Source: Spirogloea muscicola (taxonomy: Eukaryota; Streptophyta; Zygnematophyceae; Spirogloeales; Spirogloeaceae). Taken from it: 64,000 nucleotides of DNA. A model generated the notes under the pieces. That model saw only the letters and a list, made by a program, of their open reading frames with translations. It had not been told where the DNA came from and did no database searches. Made by a program: the position numbers and the translations under genes. The stretch covers positions 60,978 to 124,977 of the forward strand of contig WELB01000062.1 in the NCBI GenBank assembly GCA_009602725.1, in the 5' to 3' direction. Positions 10,871 to 19,626 of the stretch are shown here, piece after piece (the stretch's first letter is position 1; every line of letters begins with the position of its first letter).

Positions 10871-11450
10871 TGCATTGCGCTCCTTTCTGGGATTCGCAAA
10901 TCACTTCCGAAAGTTCCTTCAAGTTTATGGGAACTTGGCAATAACTCTTACGAAGCTGACTCGTAAGGACGTACGTACCTTGGCATTGGTCGTCCGAATG
11001 CCAGACGGCAGTTGAGGAAATACAGCAGCGCTAACATCTCCGCCTGTGCTGGCCTTTCCTCGTGAAGGCGTGCCTTATGAACCCCTCTGCGATGCCTCTT
11101 TGACCGGCATTGGTGCCGTGCTCTTGCAAGAGGGTCACCCTTTACCATTTGAGAGTCACCTGCTGATCCCTGCAGAGCGAATCACACTACGGGCGAGCAG
11201 GAATTGCTGGCTGTGGTGCACGCGTTACGTGTATGGCGTTGGTACCTTGAAGGTGTGGCATTAAGGTTGTCACGGATCATTGCCCGTTGACATATTTCCA
11301 CACGCAGCAGCGTTTGACTAGGCGTCGCTCGGTGGGCAGAGTGCATTGCACAATACAATTTCCAGTGGGTTTATCGCCCTGGACGGCTTAATGTTAAGTG
11401 TGAGTCGCGACATTAGCAGCGCTGATGCGTTGGCTACCTTGAACGCTTCT
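10871..11450 (+). pseudogene. RT connection / RNase H remnant
   Basis: Frame fragments: FLGFANHFRKFLQVYGN near 10888-10935, LTKLTRKD, then FPREGVPYEPLCDASLTGIG (11052-11110; the first RNase H Asp lies in CDAS), LLQEGHPLPFESH, LAVVHALRVWRWYLEG near 11205-11260 and HTQQRLTRRR near 11300. At least four frame breaks are needed to join them. Confidence 0.7.
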
Positions 11451-12335
11451 GGAGTGCGGGCTGCAGGACTGCGTCCGACTCGTCAAGCTCCTCGGCAACC
11501 CACGGCTGACCTCTCTGAGCTCTACGTCCGTATCTGTCAAGGGTATGGCAAAGACTCATGGTTTGCTGAGGCCGCCAACGTAAGAACCCTCACCGATGAC
11601 AAAGGTTTCTGGTGGCAAGGCGACGCTATTGTGGTCCCGGACTGCAATGCCTTGCGCACTGACATACTGCAGGAGCTGCATGATACGCCTTACAGTGGTC
11701 ATCTGGGAGTGAGCAAAACCATCAAGGCAGTTCGACACCTCTACTGGGTGGAAGGGCTTTTCAGCCCAGGTGCGCGCTTTTGTGGTAAGCTGTGCCACGT
11801 GCCAGCATAGTAAGGCAATCTCTGGCAAGCCTGCCGGACTACTTCAGCCCTTGCAGATTCCGGAGCGAACCTGGTCTGACGTAAGTGTGGTTTTTATCAC
11901 GCAGTTGCCTAAGACACGGAACAGCTATGATGCCATTGTCGTCTTTGTGGATCGCTTGAGTAAAATGGTGCATTCTGCTCCCAATACAACGCGGGCCTCA
12001 GCGAAATATTTCGATAGCATCTTTGTGGATAGGTGTGGAAACTGCATGCGGTACCTGAGAGGCTGGTCTCGGACCGCGATCCTCGCTTTACAGGTAACTT
12101 CTGGAAGGAAGCCTGCAAGCTTCAAGTCACGAAGCAGTCCACGTCCACAGCCTTTCATCCCCAAACGGATGGCCAAACAGAGAGAACGAAACGAGTCCTC
12201 GAGGACATGTTGAGGCACTTCGTCAACCCCAGCCAGACTGACTGGGATGACTATTTTATTCCAGCTGTATATGCTGTGAACAATGCCTATCATGCGTCCA
12301 CAAAGGAGACTCCATTCTTCCTCAACTATGCTCAG

Positions 12336-12900
12336 TGTAACGAAGTTACATAGGTGGAACATCATAATCATGGGAATGATAGCTGGAGGGTACTGAGGAG
12401 GCCAATGACCTCACCATTCGCCCGATGGACGACGCGCGACATTGGAGAAAGCGCAAAACTGATTTACGGCACGCGACGCTAACACCTGAACTTCCAGCGC
12501 GCGACGGCGGTACAAGCCCCACTTCGGAATCTGGACTCACAGTGTTAGATCTCTACTACTTTTATTATTAGGCACGGGTCCCCGCAATCGGCGGCAACTC
12601 CGGCGGCGGAGGCGGCGGCCACGGGCGGATATTTTGTGAGGGCTTGTAGCAAGTGGCCGGGCGCTTAATAATCCCATGAGGCCGGAGGCAGGGCTCTCGC
12701 GAAACCTCGATGGGTACATAAGGGGCGGAAGCACTCCGTGTTGGCTCTCCCCCACCCCCCCAGACGCTTGTATGACGATTTGTTTACATTTCAATCGTTA
12801 GCTTATTGCCTTGTCTTGACCCATTGATTATTTTCTCGGACCTTTGGTTTGCGACACCAATGCCTTCGGCCTCAGGGCTTGACGATCCTCATTTCTTACA
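12336..12900 (+). repeat. Solo LTR, family D-LTR
   Basis: 565 bp, TGTAACGAAGTTACA ... TTTCTTACA, with the TG...CA ends of an LTR. It interrupts the integrase between NYAQ and KPRAPLQ. Flanks are CTCAG (12331-12335) and GTCAG (12901-12905), a 5-bp duplication with one mismatch, as expected for Ty3 elements. No internal region is attached. Confidence 0.7.
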
Positions 12901-13139
12901 GTCAGAAACCTCGAGCTCCACTTCAGATGGGGAGGCCGAAACGAGTTATCGCCGCGGTAGTTTTTACTGGGTCCCTCTCGGAGGCTCAGAGACGAGCAAT
13001 TCTTAGAAATTGCCCAGAGTCGCTAGAAGAATTATGCTGACAATGATTGGAAGGACGTGTCCTTCGATGTTGGTGCGCAAGTGCTGCTTAGCACGAAGCA
13101 CTTATCCTTGCGGGCTGTGGGTACGCGAAAATTGCTACC

Positions 13140-13514
13140 TGTCATGAATCGCGCCCTACCCCGAGCTCGAGCCGGCGCCCCGCGCCCTAAGCCTAAATCC
13201 AGCCTAGTCAGCCCTAACCCTAATCTGGGCTCCTCTAGAGGGTTCCCGAGGGACCCCGGGCATGGGAACGTCCTCCTGCAACTTCTAGATCTTTACAGAG
13301 GCCCTAGTGAGGCTAGGCTATATAAGGAGGGGGGCCCCTCTTGGGCCCCCATCTCCAGCAATCTGTATCCTGCCTGCTCGCCTCTCGAGCACTCTGTACT
13401 CTTGCCCCTCCAGTAATCCAAGACGCCTTGTGCATCGTGCTTCCAGTCTCTTGATCCTCGCTCGCAGTCCAGCTCCGCGTCCTAAGGCCCCGGGCCTCCG
13501 CCCGCCGCCTTACA
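13140..13514 (+). repeat. Solo LTR, family C-LTR, with perfect 5-bp target duplication
   Basis: 375 bp, starting TGTCATGAATCGC and ending CCGCCTTACA. Direct repeats CTACC at 13135-13139 and 13515-13519 flank it. A TATA box CTATATAAGG lies at 13318-13327. Removing it joins the integrase codons for KLLP and KWVGP. It also carries plant telomere-like motifs (CCCTAACCCTAA near 13211-13222). Confidence 0.85.
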
Positions 13515-13950
13515 CTACCCAAGTGGGTTGGACCATTTGCAGTAGTACGCCTTGTGGGCAAGGTGTCCTACGAGCTCTAGACACCGGTGCACTGGAAGAT
13601 CCATAACGTCTTCTATGTGTCTCAGCTGAGGGCCTTCCTTCGGATGGTCGTGTCCAACCAACCCCACCCCCGCTACTGGTCGAGGATAACCTTGAGTTTG
13701 AGATGGAAGAGATCTTGTCTCAGACAAGCCTCGAGGGCGTAAGACCGGTGAATATCTGGTGAAGTGGTTCGGGTATGGGGCTGAGCACAACGCGTGGAAG
13801 CCTGCGGCCAATTTAGCAGTTTTCCCAGATGCTCTCAGGGAATACCTGGCCAAGGGTAATTATTCACCAAGGTTTGGTGGGAGCAGCAGTTGTCGGGCAT
13901 CTAAATCCCTGTCGGCTGTTCTCTCGTTGTTCCCGAGGACGTGAATACCA

Positions 13951-13961
13951 GAGTGGGGAGG
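13951..13961 (+). other. Polypurine tract
   Basis: GAGTGGGGAGG lies directly before the LTR-B2 start. The same tract precedes LTR-B3 (14772-14783) and LTR-A3 (18686-18698), always after a conserved TTCCCGAGGACGTGAA-type stretch. Confidence 0.75.
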
Positions 13962-13963
13962 TT

Positions 13964-14505
13964 TGCAATGAACCAGCCGTTTGGTCAAGCCACATGGCTC
14001 TGTTGGCATACATGACCGGCTAATTGGGACAAGTGGGCCCGCCAGGTGGCGGGCTGGATTGCCGGGCAAGTGGCCCGCCGAGAGGCGGGCCCGCCCGTCC
14101 AGAAGTACACCTGGCCAGGATCCGCCCGTTCAACGAGGATCTTTGGCCTGCCGCAAGGCGGGCCATGAGGCGACCCGCTCACACCCCTGGAGGGAAGGGC
14201 GGCACGGGGAAGCACGAAGAGCCTTGGGCTGAGGCTCGACAGCAGTTCGAACCGGTGATGCCTAGAAGCAGCCTTGCCGCTGCTCGCCGCCGAGCCTCCG
14301 CCGCACTCTGCTGCGGGGCCTGCTGCGCTGGTCTGCGCCCTGGAGGTGGAGTCGCCGCCGGACGGCGGCGCCACAGGGCCTGTCTTCCGCAGCGCCGATG
14401 TGCTAGAGCTTGTGTTGTGTAGTGTGTTGGTCCCTAAACCCCCTACAGCCGAATCGAGCAGAGACTGCTCACCCTGACTACGTGTGTAGGGCGAAAATCC
14501 TTACA
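13964..14505 (+). repeat. LTR-B2, 3' LTR of the chromovirus
   Basis: 542 bp, TGCAATGAACCAGCC ... AATCCTTACA. It shares CCACATGGCTCTGTTGG at its start and CCCCCTACAGCCGAA with the terminal part of B1 and B3. It is directly followed by a second chromodomain segment, not by unique DNA. Confidence 0.75.
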
Positions 14506-14785
14506 CATCCCGGAAGACATCTTGGAAGACATCTTGTCTCACGGGGACAAGCCTCGAGGGCGTAAGACCCGTGAGTATCTGGTGAAGTGGCTCGGGCATG
14601 GGCCTGAGCACAACACGTGGGAGCGTGCGGCCAATTTGGCAGTTGTCCAGATGCTCCCAGGGGATACCTGGCCAAGGGTGGTAATTCTCCTAGGCTTGGT
14701 AGGGGCAGCAGCCGTCGGGCATCTTAACCCCTGTCGGCTGTTCTCTCGTTGTTCCCGAGGACGTGAACACCAGAGTGGGGAGGTA
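14506..14785 (+). pseudogene. Second chromodomain plus polypurine tract between two LTRs
   Basis: LEDILSHGDKPRGRKTREYL then VKWLGHGPEHNTWERAANLA: a chromodomain with its aromatic and VKW positions intact, better preserved than the copy at 13680-13830. A polypurine tract at 14772-14783 leads into LTR-B3. The unit looks like a tandem duplication of chromodomain-PPT-LTR by unequal exchange. Confidence 0.75.
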
Positions 14786-15300
14786 TGTGATGATCTAGCC
14801 GTCTGGGTTAGCCACATGGCTCTGTTGGCATTACATGACTGACCATTTGGGCCAGCTGGCGGGCTGGCTGGCCGGCAAGGCGCCCGGGTGCGGGCCCCGC
14901 CCGTTCTAAAATACCCTTCGCCAGGATCCACCCGTTCAAGGGAGGATCTTTGGCCTGCCGCACGGCGGGCCGTGGGGCGACCCGCTTACACCCCTGGAGA
15001 GAGGTGGCACGGGGAAGCACGAGGAGCCTTGGGGGCTGAGGATCGATAATCAGTTCGAGCCCAGGAAGCCTTGCCGCTGCTCGCCGCCGCAGCCGCCGCC
15101 GCACTCTGCTGCGGGGCCTGCTGCGCCGGCCTGCGCCCAGGAGGTGGAGTTGCCGCCAGACCACGGCGCCAAAGGGCCTATCTTCCGCTGCGCGGTGCGC
15201 TAGTGCTTTCCTGTGTAGTGGGTTGGTCCCAAAACCCCCTACAGCCGAACTCAACGAGGACTGCTCTCCCTAACTGCGTGTTCAGGGCGAGCGCCTTACA
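14786..15300 (+). repeat. LTR-B3
   Basis: 515 bp, TGTGATGATCTAGCC ... GCGCCTTACA. It joins abruptly to RNase H coding sequence at 15301, so it is not a normal 5' LTR (no PBS or gag follows). Confidence 0.7.
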
Positions 15301-17134
15301 TCAGTCCTGCAGAGCTCTTTGCTGTTGTGCACGCCCTCCGTGTGTAGCGATGCTATCTCGAGGGTCACTATTTTTTTTACGGTCGTAACGGATCATTGCC
15401 CGTTGACCTCCTTTCACACACAGCAGCATTTGAGCAGGCGTCAAGCACGGTGGGCTGAGTGCATGGCACAATTCCGAACCCAGTGGTTGTACCGCCCTGG
15501 CAGAATCGATGGCAGATCCGGTGAGCCGCAACATTGTATTGGCTGCAGTGGCGCCTGTCTTGTGTGCCACAAGGGTTCAGACTGCAGACGTGCGGCCTAC
15601 CCGTGGGGCCGCAGGGCAAAGCACCACCTACCTCTCTAAGCTGTATGTGCGTATTCGTGATGGGTATGGCACAGACCCTTGGTTTGCACCTGCAATCAAA
15701 CACGCACAGTAGTGTATGACCGAGGCTTCTGGTGGCGAGTGACGCCATTGTGGTGCCCCACTGCAATGCCTTGCGCACTAGTATCATGTCATGAGCCGCC
15801 GTATAGTGATCACTTGGGTATGGGAAAGACAACGAAAGCTATTCAATTTCTCTTTTGCCGCGTTTGCAAGTCCACTTACGGTCGTTGGTGAAGACGTGTG
15901 CCACCTGTCAGCGTAGTAAGGCACGCTCGCACAGCCTGCCGGGTTCTTCCAACCTTTTGAGATCCCTCCGCGTGATTGGTCCGATGTTAGTGTGGATTTC
16001 ATCACCCAGTTGCCCAGGACGCGCAACGGCTATGACGCCATTCTCGTATTTATGGACCATTTTAGTAACATGGTGCATTTTGTACCTTCGACCACCCGGG
16101 TGTCCGCTAAGGAGTTTGCCAGCATATTTGTGGACCGAGTATGAAAACTGCAAGGAGTACCCGAGTGCAACACCGCGATCCTCGCTTTCCGGGTCACTTC
16201 TGGAAAGAAGTGTGCAGGCTTCTTGGCACGAAGCGATTATGTCCATTGCTTTCCACCCGGTGGGAGATGAGTTTGTTCCACTGGCAGTCGACGTGCACGG
16301 AGCCTTCGGCACAAAATGGCTTGACTTGCTCCACCACCTTGCGCGGCGTGCAGCGGCCCGCCGCCTCGGGCAGCAGGGTGAGCAGCCCGGCTTCAATGTC
16401 GCCGGGTCCCTCGCTCAAGTCCTCAGATGCGTTTGGCCACCCGATGCAGCGGTCCCTTGCCTCCGTGGTTCACGTGCGCGCAGGCCGAGCTTTGGCAGCA
16501 GCCTCCGGCTTCCGTCAGGGCGACGTTTTTCCGCCGGCTAGCTACTCAGACTTGCATCTCCTGACTAGAGGTTACTGAGCGTTCCCTGGCTGATGTCTTA
16601 GTCCTAGTCCTCCGTACTCCGGCTCTTCAGACCTTATCCATTCCTTTGGGCTGGGCTTTCTCAGCCACCAGTCAATCTGGCCGCCCTTTCCATTCCCCAC
16701 CTACAAACAGACGGTCAGACCGAGAGGCTGAATCGTATTTTGGAATACATGTTAAGGCATTTCATAAACCCCAGTAAAGCTGATTGGGACGAGTATCTTG
16801 CTCCAGCGGAATAAGCCGTGAATAACGCCTCTCATGACTGCCAAAAACACACCTTTCTTCCTGAGTTATAATCAGCATCCCCGATCACATTTGCAGGTGG
16901 AGAATCCAGAGCGCATTCCGACCGCAGGAAGCTTCACCAGTACCCTCTTGGAAGCTCAGCAGAGGGCTAATCGGTTCTTGACAATTGCTCAGACCCGGCA
17001 AAAACAGTATGCTAATCTCTGTCGCAGGGATGTGTCCTTCGACGTGGCTGGCCAAGTGCTGTTTAGCACTAAGCACTTTCCCTTGCGGGCTGTTGGTACA
17101 CACAAGTTGCTGCCCAAGTGGGTTGGACCCTTTC
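15301..17134 (+). pseudogene. RNase H / integrase remnant with LINE insert
   Basis: Starts with AELFAVVHALRV and VVTDHCPLTSFHTQQHLSRR (RNase H end, 15310-15440). The integrase part reads KTCATCQRSKA (about 15890-15920) and LPRTRNGYDAILVFMDHFSN in pieces to 16070, then RDPRFPGHFWKEVCRLLGTK (16165-16230). Beyond the LINE it resumes QTDGQTERLNRILEYMLRHF (16705-16770) and RDVSFDVAGQVLFSTKHFPL to KWVGPFL (17026-17134). It has numerous frameshifts. Confidence 0.7.
16259..16685 (+). mobile_element. LINE family B 3' fragment inside integrase
   Basis: ORF part: VGDEFVPLAVDVHGAFGTKW, then ARRLGQQGEQPGFNVAGSLA and, after a frameshift, RAGRALAAASGFRQGD ... LLTRGY (stop 16576-16578). The tail has GGGCTGG-GCTTTCT-CAGCC and CCAGTCAATCTGGCCG. 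It sits exactly between codons for FHP and QTDGQT of the integrase. CTTTCCACCC (16249-16258) and CTTTCCATTCCCC (16686-16698) look like a diverged target duplication. Confidence 0.75.
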
Positions 17135-17861
17135 TGTAATGTTCCCTCCGTTTGAGAGTGCTAACGGTGCTGGTAACCTTACATGATCGTATCGTATCTC
17201 CCGTTTGGAAGTCCCAAACGGTACGAGTAGCTTTGCTCCACTGTATGAGTAGCTGACTACAGTCCGAGGCCCCCGGCTTCGTACCGCACGTGCACCCACG
17301 TGCACCGCCAGGAGGCGCCGCTTCGCGTCCCCTTTTGTGCGACGCTTCGCATTCCCTTCTGTGCGACGCTTCGTATCGGCCTTGTGCCGCCCCATGGGCG
17401 TCGCTTCGTGTCCCCCTTTGTCCGGCCCGCCCCTCCTGGGGAGGGCCCTGGGGGCAATCCTCGTCACACCCTCAGGGGAGGGGTGGCAGGAGAACCGCTA
17501 TAAGTAGTAGGCATTGGCCAGACTCCGAGGTCCGACCAACGCCTGAGAGAGACACAGCCCTGCTGCTGCCTAGCCAGCCTCGCTGCTGCCTGCTGCTGCC
17601 GCCGCCGCCACAGCTCTGCTGCTGCCGCCTGCTGCCAGCCCGTCGCCGCAGCTCATCGCTGCGAGCCCTGCCGGCTCTCCGTAAGTCTATTGGTAGAGTC
17701 ACCGCCCTAGGGCGGTGCCTCAGGGTAAAACTTCCGCTGCGCTCTGTGCACGTATGTGCGTTGGCGTTCTCCTGTATGAGGGTTGTCTCCAAAACACCCT
17801 ATGCTTGAATCCAAACCAGGACACCCTGACTCTAACTGTGTGATTAGATGCAGAGATGTCA
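17135..17861 (+). repeat. LTR family A, copy 2 (solo)
   Basis: TGTAATGTTCCCTCC ... GCAGAGATGTCA, 727 bp, TATA-like GCTATAAGTAG at 17499-17504. It separates KWVGPF from the rest of the integrase C-terminus and chromodomain. Flanks CCTTTC / CCTTTT suggest a 5-bp duplication with a small change. No internal region is attached, so it is a solo LTR. Confidence 0.75.
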
Positions 17862-18185
17862 CCTTTTCGGTGTGATGCGCCCGGTCGGTACGGTCGCATA
17901 TGAGCTTGGGTACACCGGTACAATGGAGAATCCACCAAATTTTTCAGGTGTCTCAACTCGAGCCATACCTTACGGATGGCCGTGTCCAACCGCCCCTACA
18001 TCCTCTCTTTGTCGACAGCGATATATATTTTCAAGAGGAGGAGGTTCTGTCACACAGGGACAAGCTCCGTGGGCGTCGTAAGTCCTGTGAGGAGTACCTT
18101 ATAAAGTGGCTCGGCTATGGGCCTGAGCACAGTACAATGTTGCCCATTGTCGTTCCCGCGTCCAAAAGTATCTGACAGGCGGCAA
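17862..18185 (+). pseudogene. Integrase C-terminus and chromodomain of second remnant
   Basis: FQVSQLEPYLTDGRVQPP at about 17943-17996, then EEEVLSHRDKLRGRRKSCEE and YLIKWLGYGPEHST (18036-18135). A chromodomain with hydrophobic and W positions intact; it stops at 18175. Confidence 0.75.
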
Positions 18186-18685
18186 CGCCTCTTCTCCCGT
18201 CGTGCAGTCTCTTCCCGCCGGGCGTAAGGCCGGGATACACCGGCTCGGTCGGCCGCGCCGAGGGGTACGTGTCGCGCGTTGTATGGAATGACCGGCCTTA
18301 CAACTGGCACGGGCCCGGTCGTGATCGCACGCCACGGAGGCGCCGCATCGAAAGCTGACCAGGATGCCTTTTTGCCCCGTCAAGGAGAAAACGGCGCCGT
18401 GTGCCACTGAGGGTGGCCGGAATCGGGATTACCATTCCCCGAGGTGGTCTCNTCCATCGCCGCCACCGCCCGAAAAGCGACCGCTCGCACCACCACCGCC
18501 AAACACACACAAAGTATAATACGCATCCGCACGTGCAGGCGGCCTCAGCCTACGTGGCAGCGACACCCCCTTGACCCGGCGGTCAAACCGATTTTGGCCC
18601 ACCGACCCTGTGTAAGCCGGCCTTTAGTTCCCCTGGGTTGAACCCCTGTCGTGCTCCCTCCTTGTTCCCGAGGACGTGAACATCT
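18186..18685 (+). other. Spacer between chromodomain and polypurine tract, not recognised
   Basis: About 500 bp of GC-rich sequence with one N (18452) and no convincing frame. It has no counterpart in the first chromovirus, where this distance is about 120 bp, so it may be an unrelated insert. Confidence 0.4.
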
Positions 18686-18698
18686 GAGTGGGGAGGTA
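18686..18698 (+). other. Polypurine tract
   Basis: GAGTGGGGAGGTA directly before LTR-A3, preceded by TTCCCGAGGACGTGAA as in the other elements. Confidence 0.75.
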
Positions 18699-19626
18699 TG
18701 TAACGTTCCCCCCGTTTGGCCGTGCCAACGGGGTCTGTAAGCTTACATGAGCATATTGTAACTACGGTTTTGAGTCTCAAACTGTGCGGGTCTTGCTTAG
18801 CTGCACTCCGTGTAGCTAAGTACGGTTCGAGGTCCTGGGCTCCGTACCACGTGCGCACGCTTCGGGCCCCATGCGCACGCCTCGCGCCCACTCTCTGCGG
18901 ACTGGCCGGGTGGGGCGGCTCTCCATCAGGCCAGGGCCCTGCAGGCTGCCTGGTTGGCCAACTCTCTTGGCCTCATGGCCGCATGGCCTCGGTCCTGAGT
19001 CCTCGTGGCCTCAATCCTCTGGCCCCGTGAGCCAGGCTCGTGGCCTGACACACCACCTCCTTGCCGCTAGTCCCTGTTCTGCGCGCCAGTCTCTTGGACT
19101 CGCGCGCCGGCCTCTTGGTGCTAATCGCTTGGGATCGTGCTACAGGCCTTGGCCCTGTGCGCTAGCCTCTTGCATTCACCGTGTCCCCTTGTCAGGCCCG
19201 CCCCTCCAGGAAAGGGCCCTGGGGGTGACCCTCGTCACACCCTCTGGGGAGGGGTGGCAGGAGAACCGCCATAAGGTGTAGGCCTTGGCCAGACTCCTCG
19301 GTCCGACCAACGCCGAGAGAGACAGCTCTGCTGCTGCCTAGCCAGCCCCGCTGCTGCCTGCTGCCGCCGCCGCCGCCACAGCTCTGCTGCTGCCGCCTGC
19401 TACTCAGCCTGTCCCCGCAGCTCCTCGCTGTGGGCCCCGCACGTTGTCTGCAAGTCTATAGGTAGAGTCACCGTCCTAGAGCGGTGCCTCAGGGGAAGAC
19501 TTCGGCTGCGCTCTGTGCGCGCATGTACGTTGCCGTTCTCTTCTATGACGGTTGTCTCCAAAATACCGTATGACCCAAACGGGACATTCTGACCCTAATT
19601 GTGTGATCAGGGACAGGGAAGTTACA
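18699..19626 (+). repeat. LTR family A, copy 3 (3' LTR)
   Basis: 928 bp with matching inverted ends: TGTAACGTTCCC at the start and GGGAAGTTACA at the end. It is the longest family A copy. The TATA position reads GCCATAAGG, a decayed form. CTGCTGC-rich R/U5 and the CTATAGGTAGAGTCACCG box are present. Confidence 0.8.

Larger units (their letters stand above)
11451..13963 (+). pseudogene. Integrase and chromodomain region, interrupted twice by LTRs
   Basis: The zinc-binding part reads LQELHDTPYSGHLGVSKT and SCATCQHSKA (HHCC type, about 11670-11812). The core has WSDVSVVFITQLPKT, FVDRLSKMVH and DRDPRFTGNFWKEACKL; the first catalytic Asp appears lost. HPQTDGQTERTKRVLED and NPSQTDW follow (12150-12240). 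Solo LTR-D interrupts at 12336 and LTR-C at 13140. The GPY/F-like C-terminus (KDVSFDVGAQVLLSTKHL, KWVGPF) continues to a chromodomain (FYVSQLRAF, then GEYLVKWFGYGAEHNAWKP when frames are joined, 13610-13830). Confidence 0.75.
7102..14505 (+). mobile_element. Nearly complete chromovirus (Ty3/gypsy), inactive
   Basis: An LTR retrotransposon of about 7.4 kb in the order 5' LTR-B1, PBS, gag, protease, RT, RNase H, integrase, chromodomain, polypurine tract, 3' LTR-B2. The integrase-then-chromodomain order and the PBS matching initiator Met tRNA place it with plant/algal chromoviruses. It is inactive: several stops and frameshifts, an integrase catalytic Asp apparently replaced (VSVVFITQLP where D is usual), a LINE fragment at 10217-10401 and solo LTRs at 12336-12900 and 13140-13514. 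No duplication is obvious outside its LTRs because both flanks are other repeats. Confidence 0.8.
15301..19626 (+). mobile_element. Second chromovirus remnant (RNase H to 3' LTR-A3)
   Basis: 5'-truncated: it begins inside RNase H and runs through integrase, chromodomain, a spacer and the polypurine tract to LTR-A3. LINE family B sits in the integrase core (16259-16685) and a solo LTR-A2 in the integrase C-terminus (17135-17861). Because its own 3' LTR (A3) and the interrupting LTR (A2) belong to one family, the element was hit by a relative after it inserted. Confidence 0.75.
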
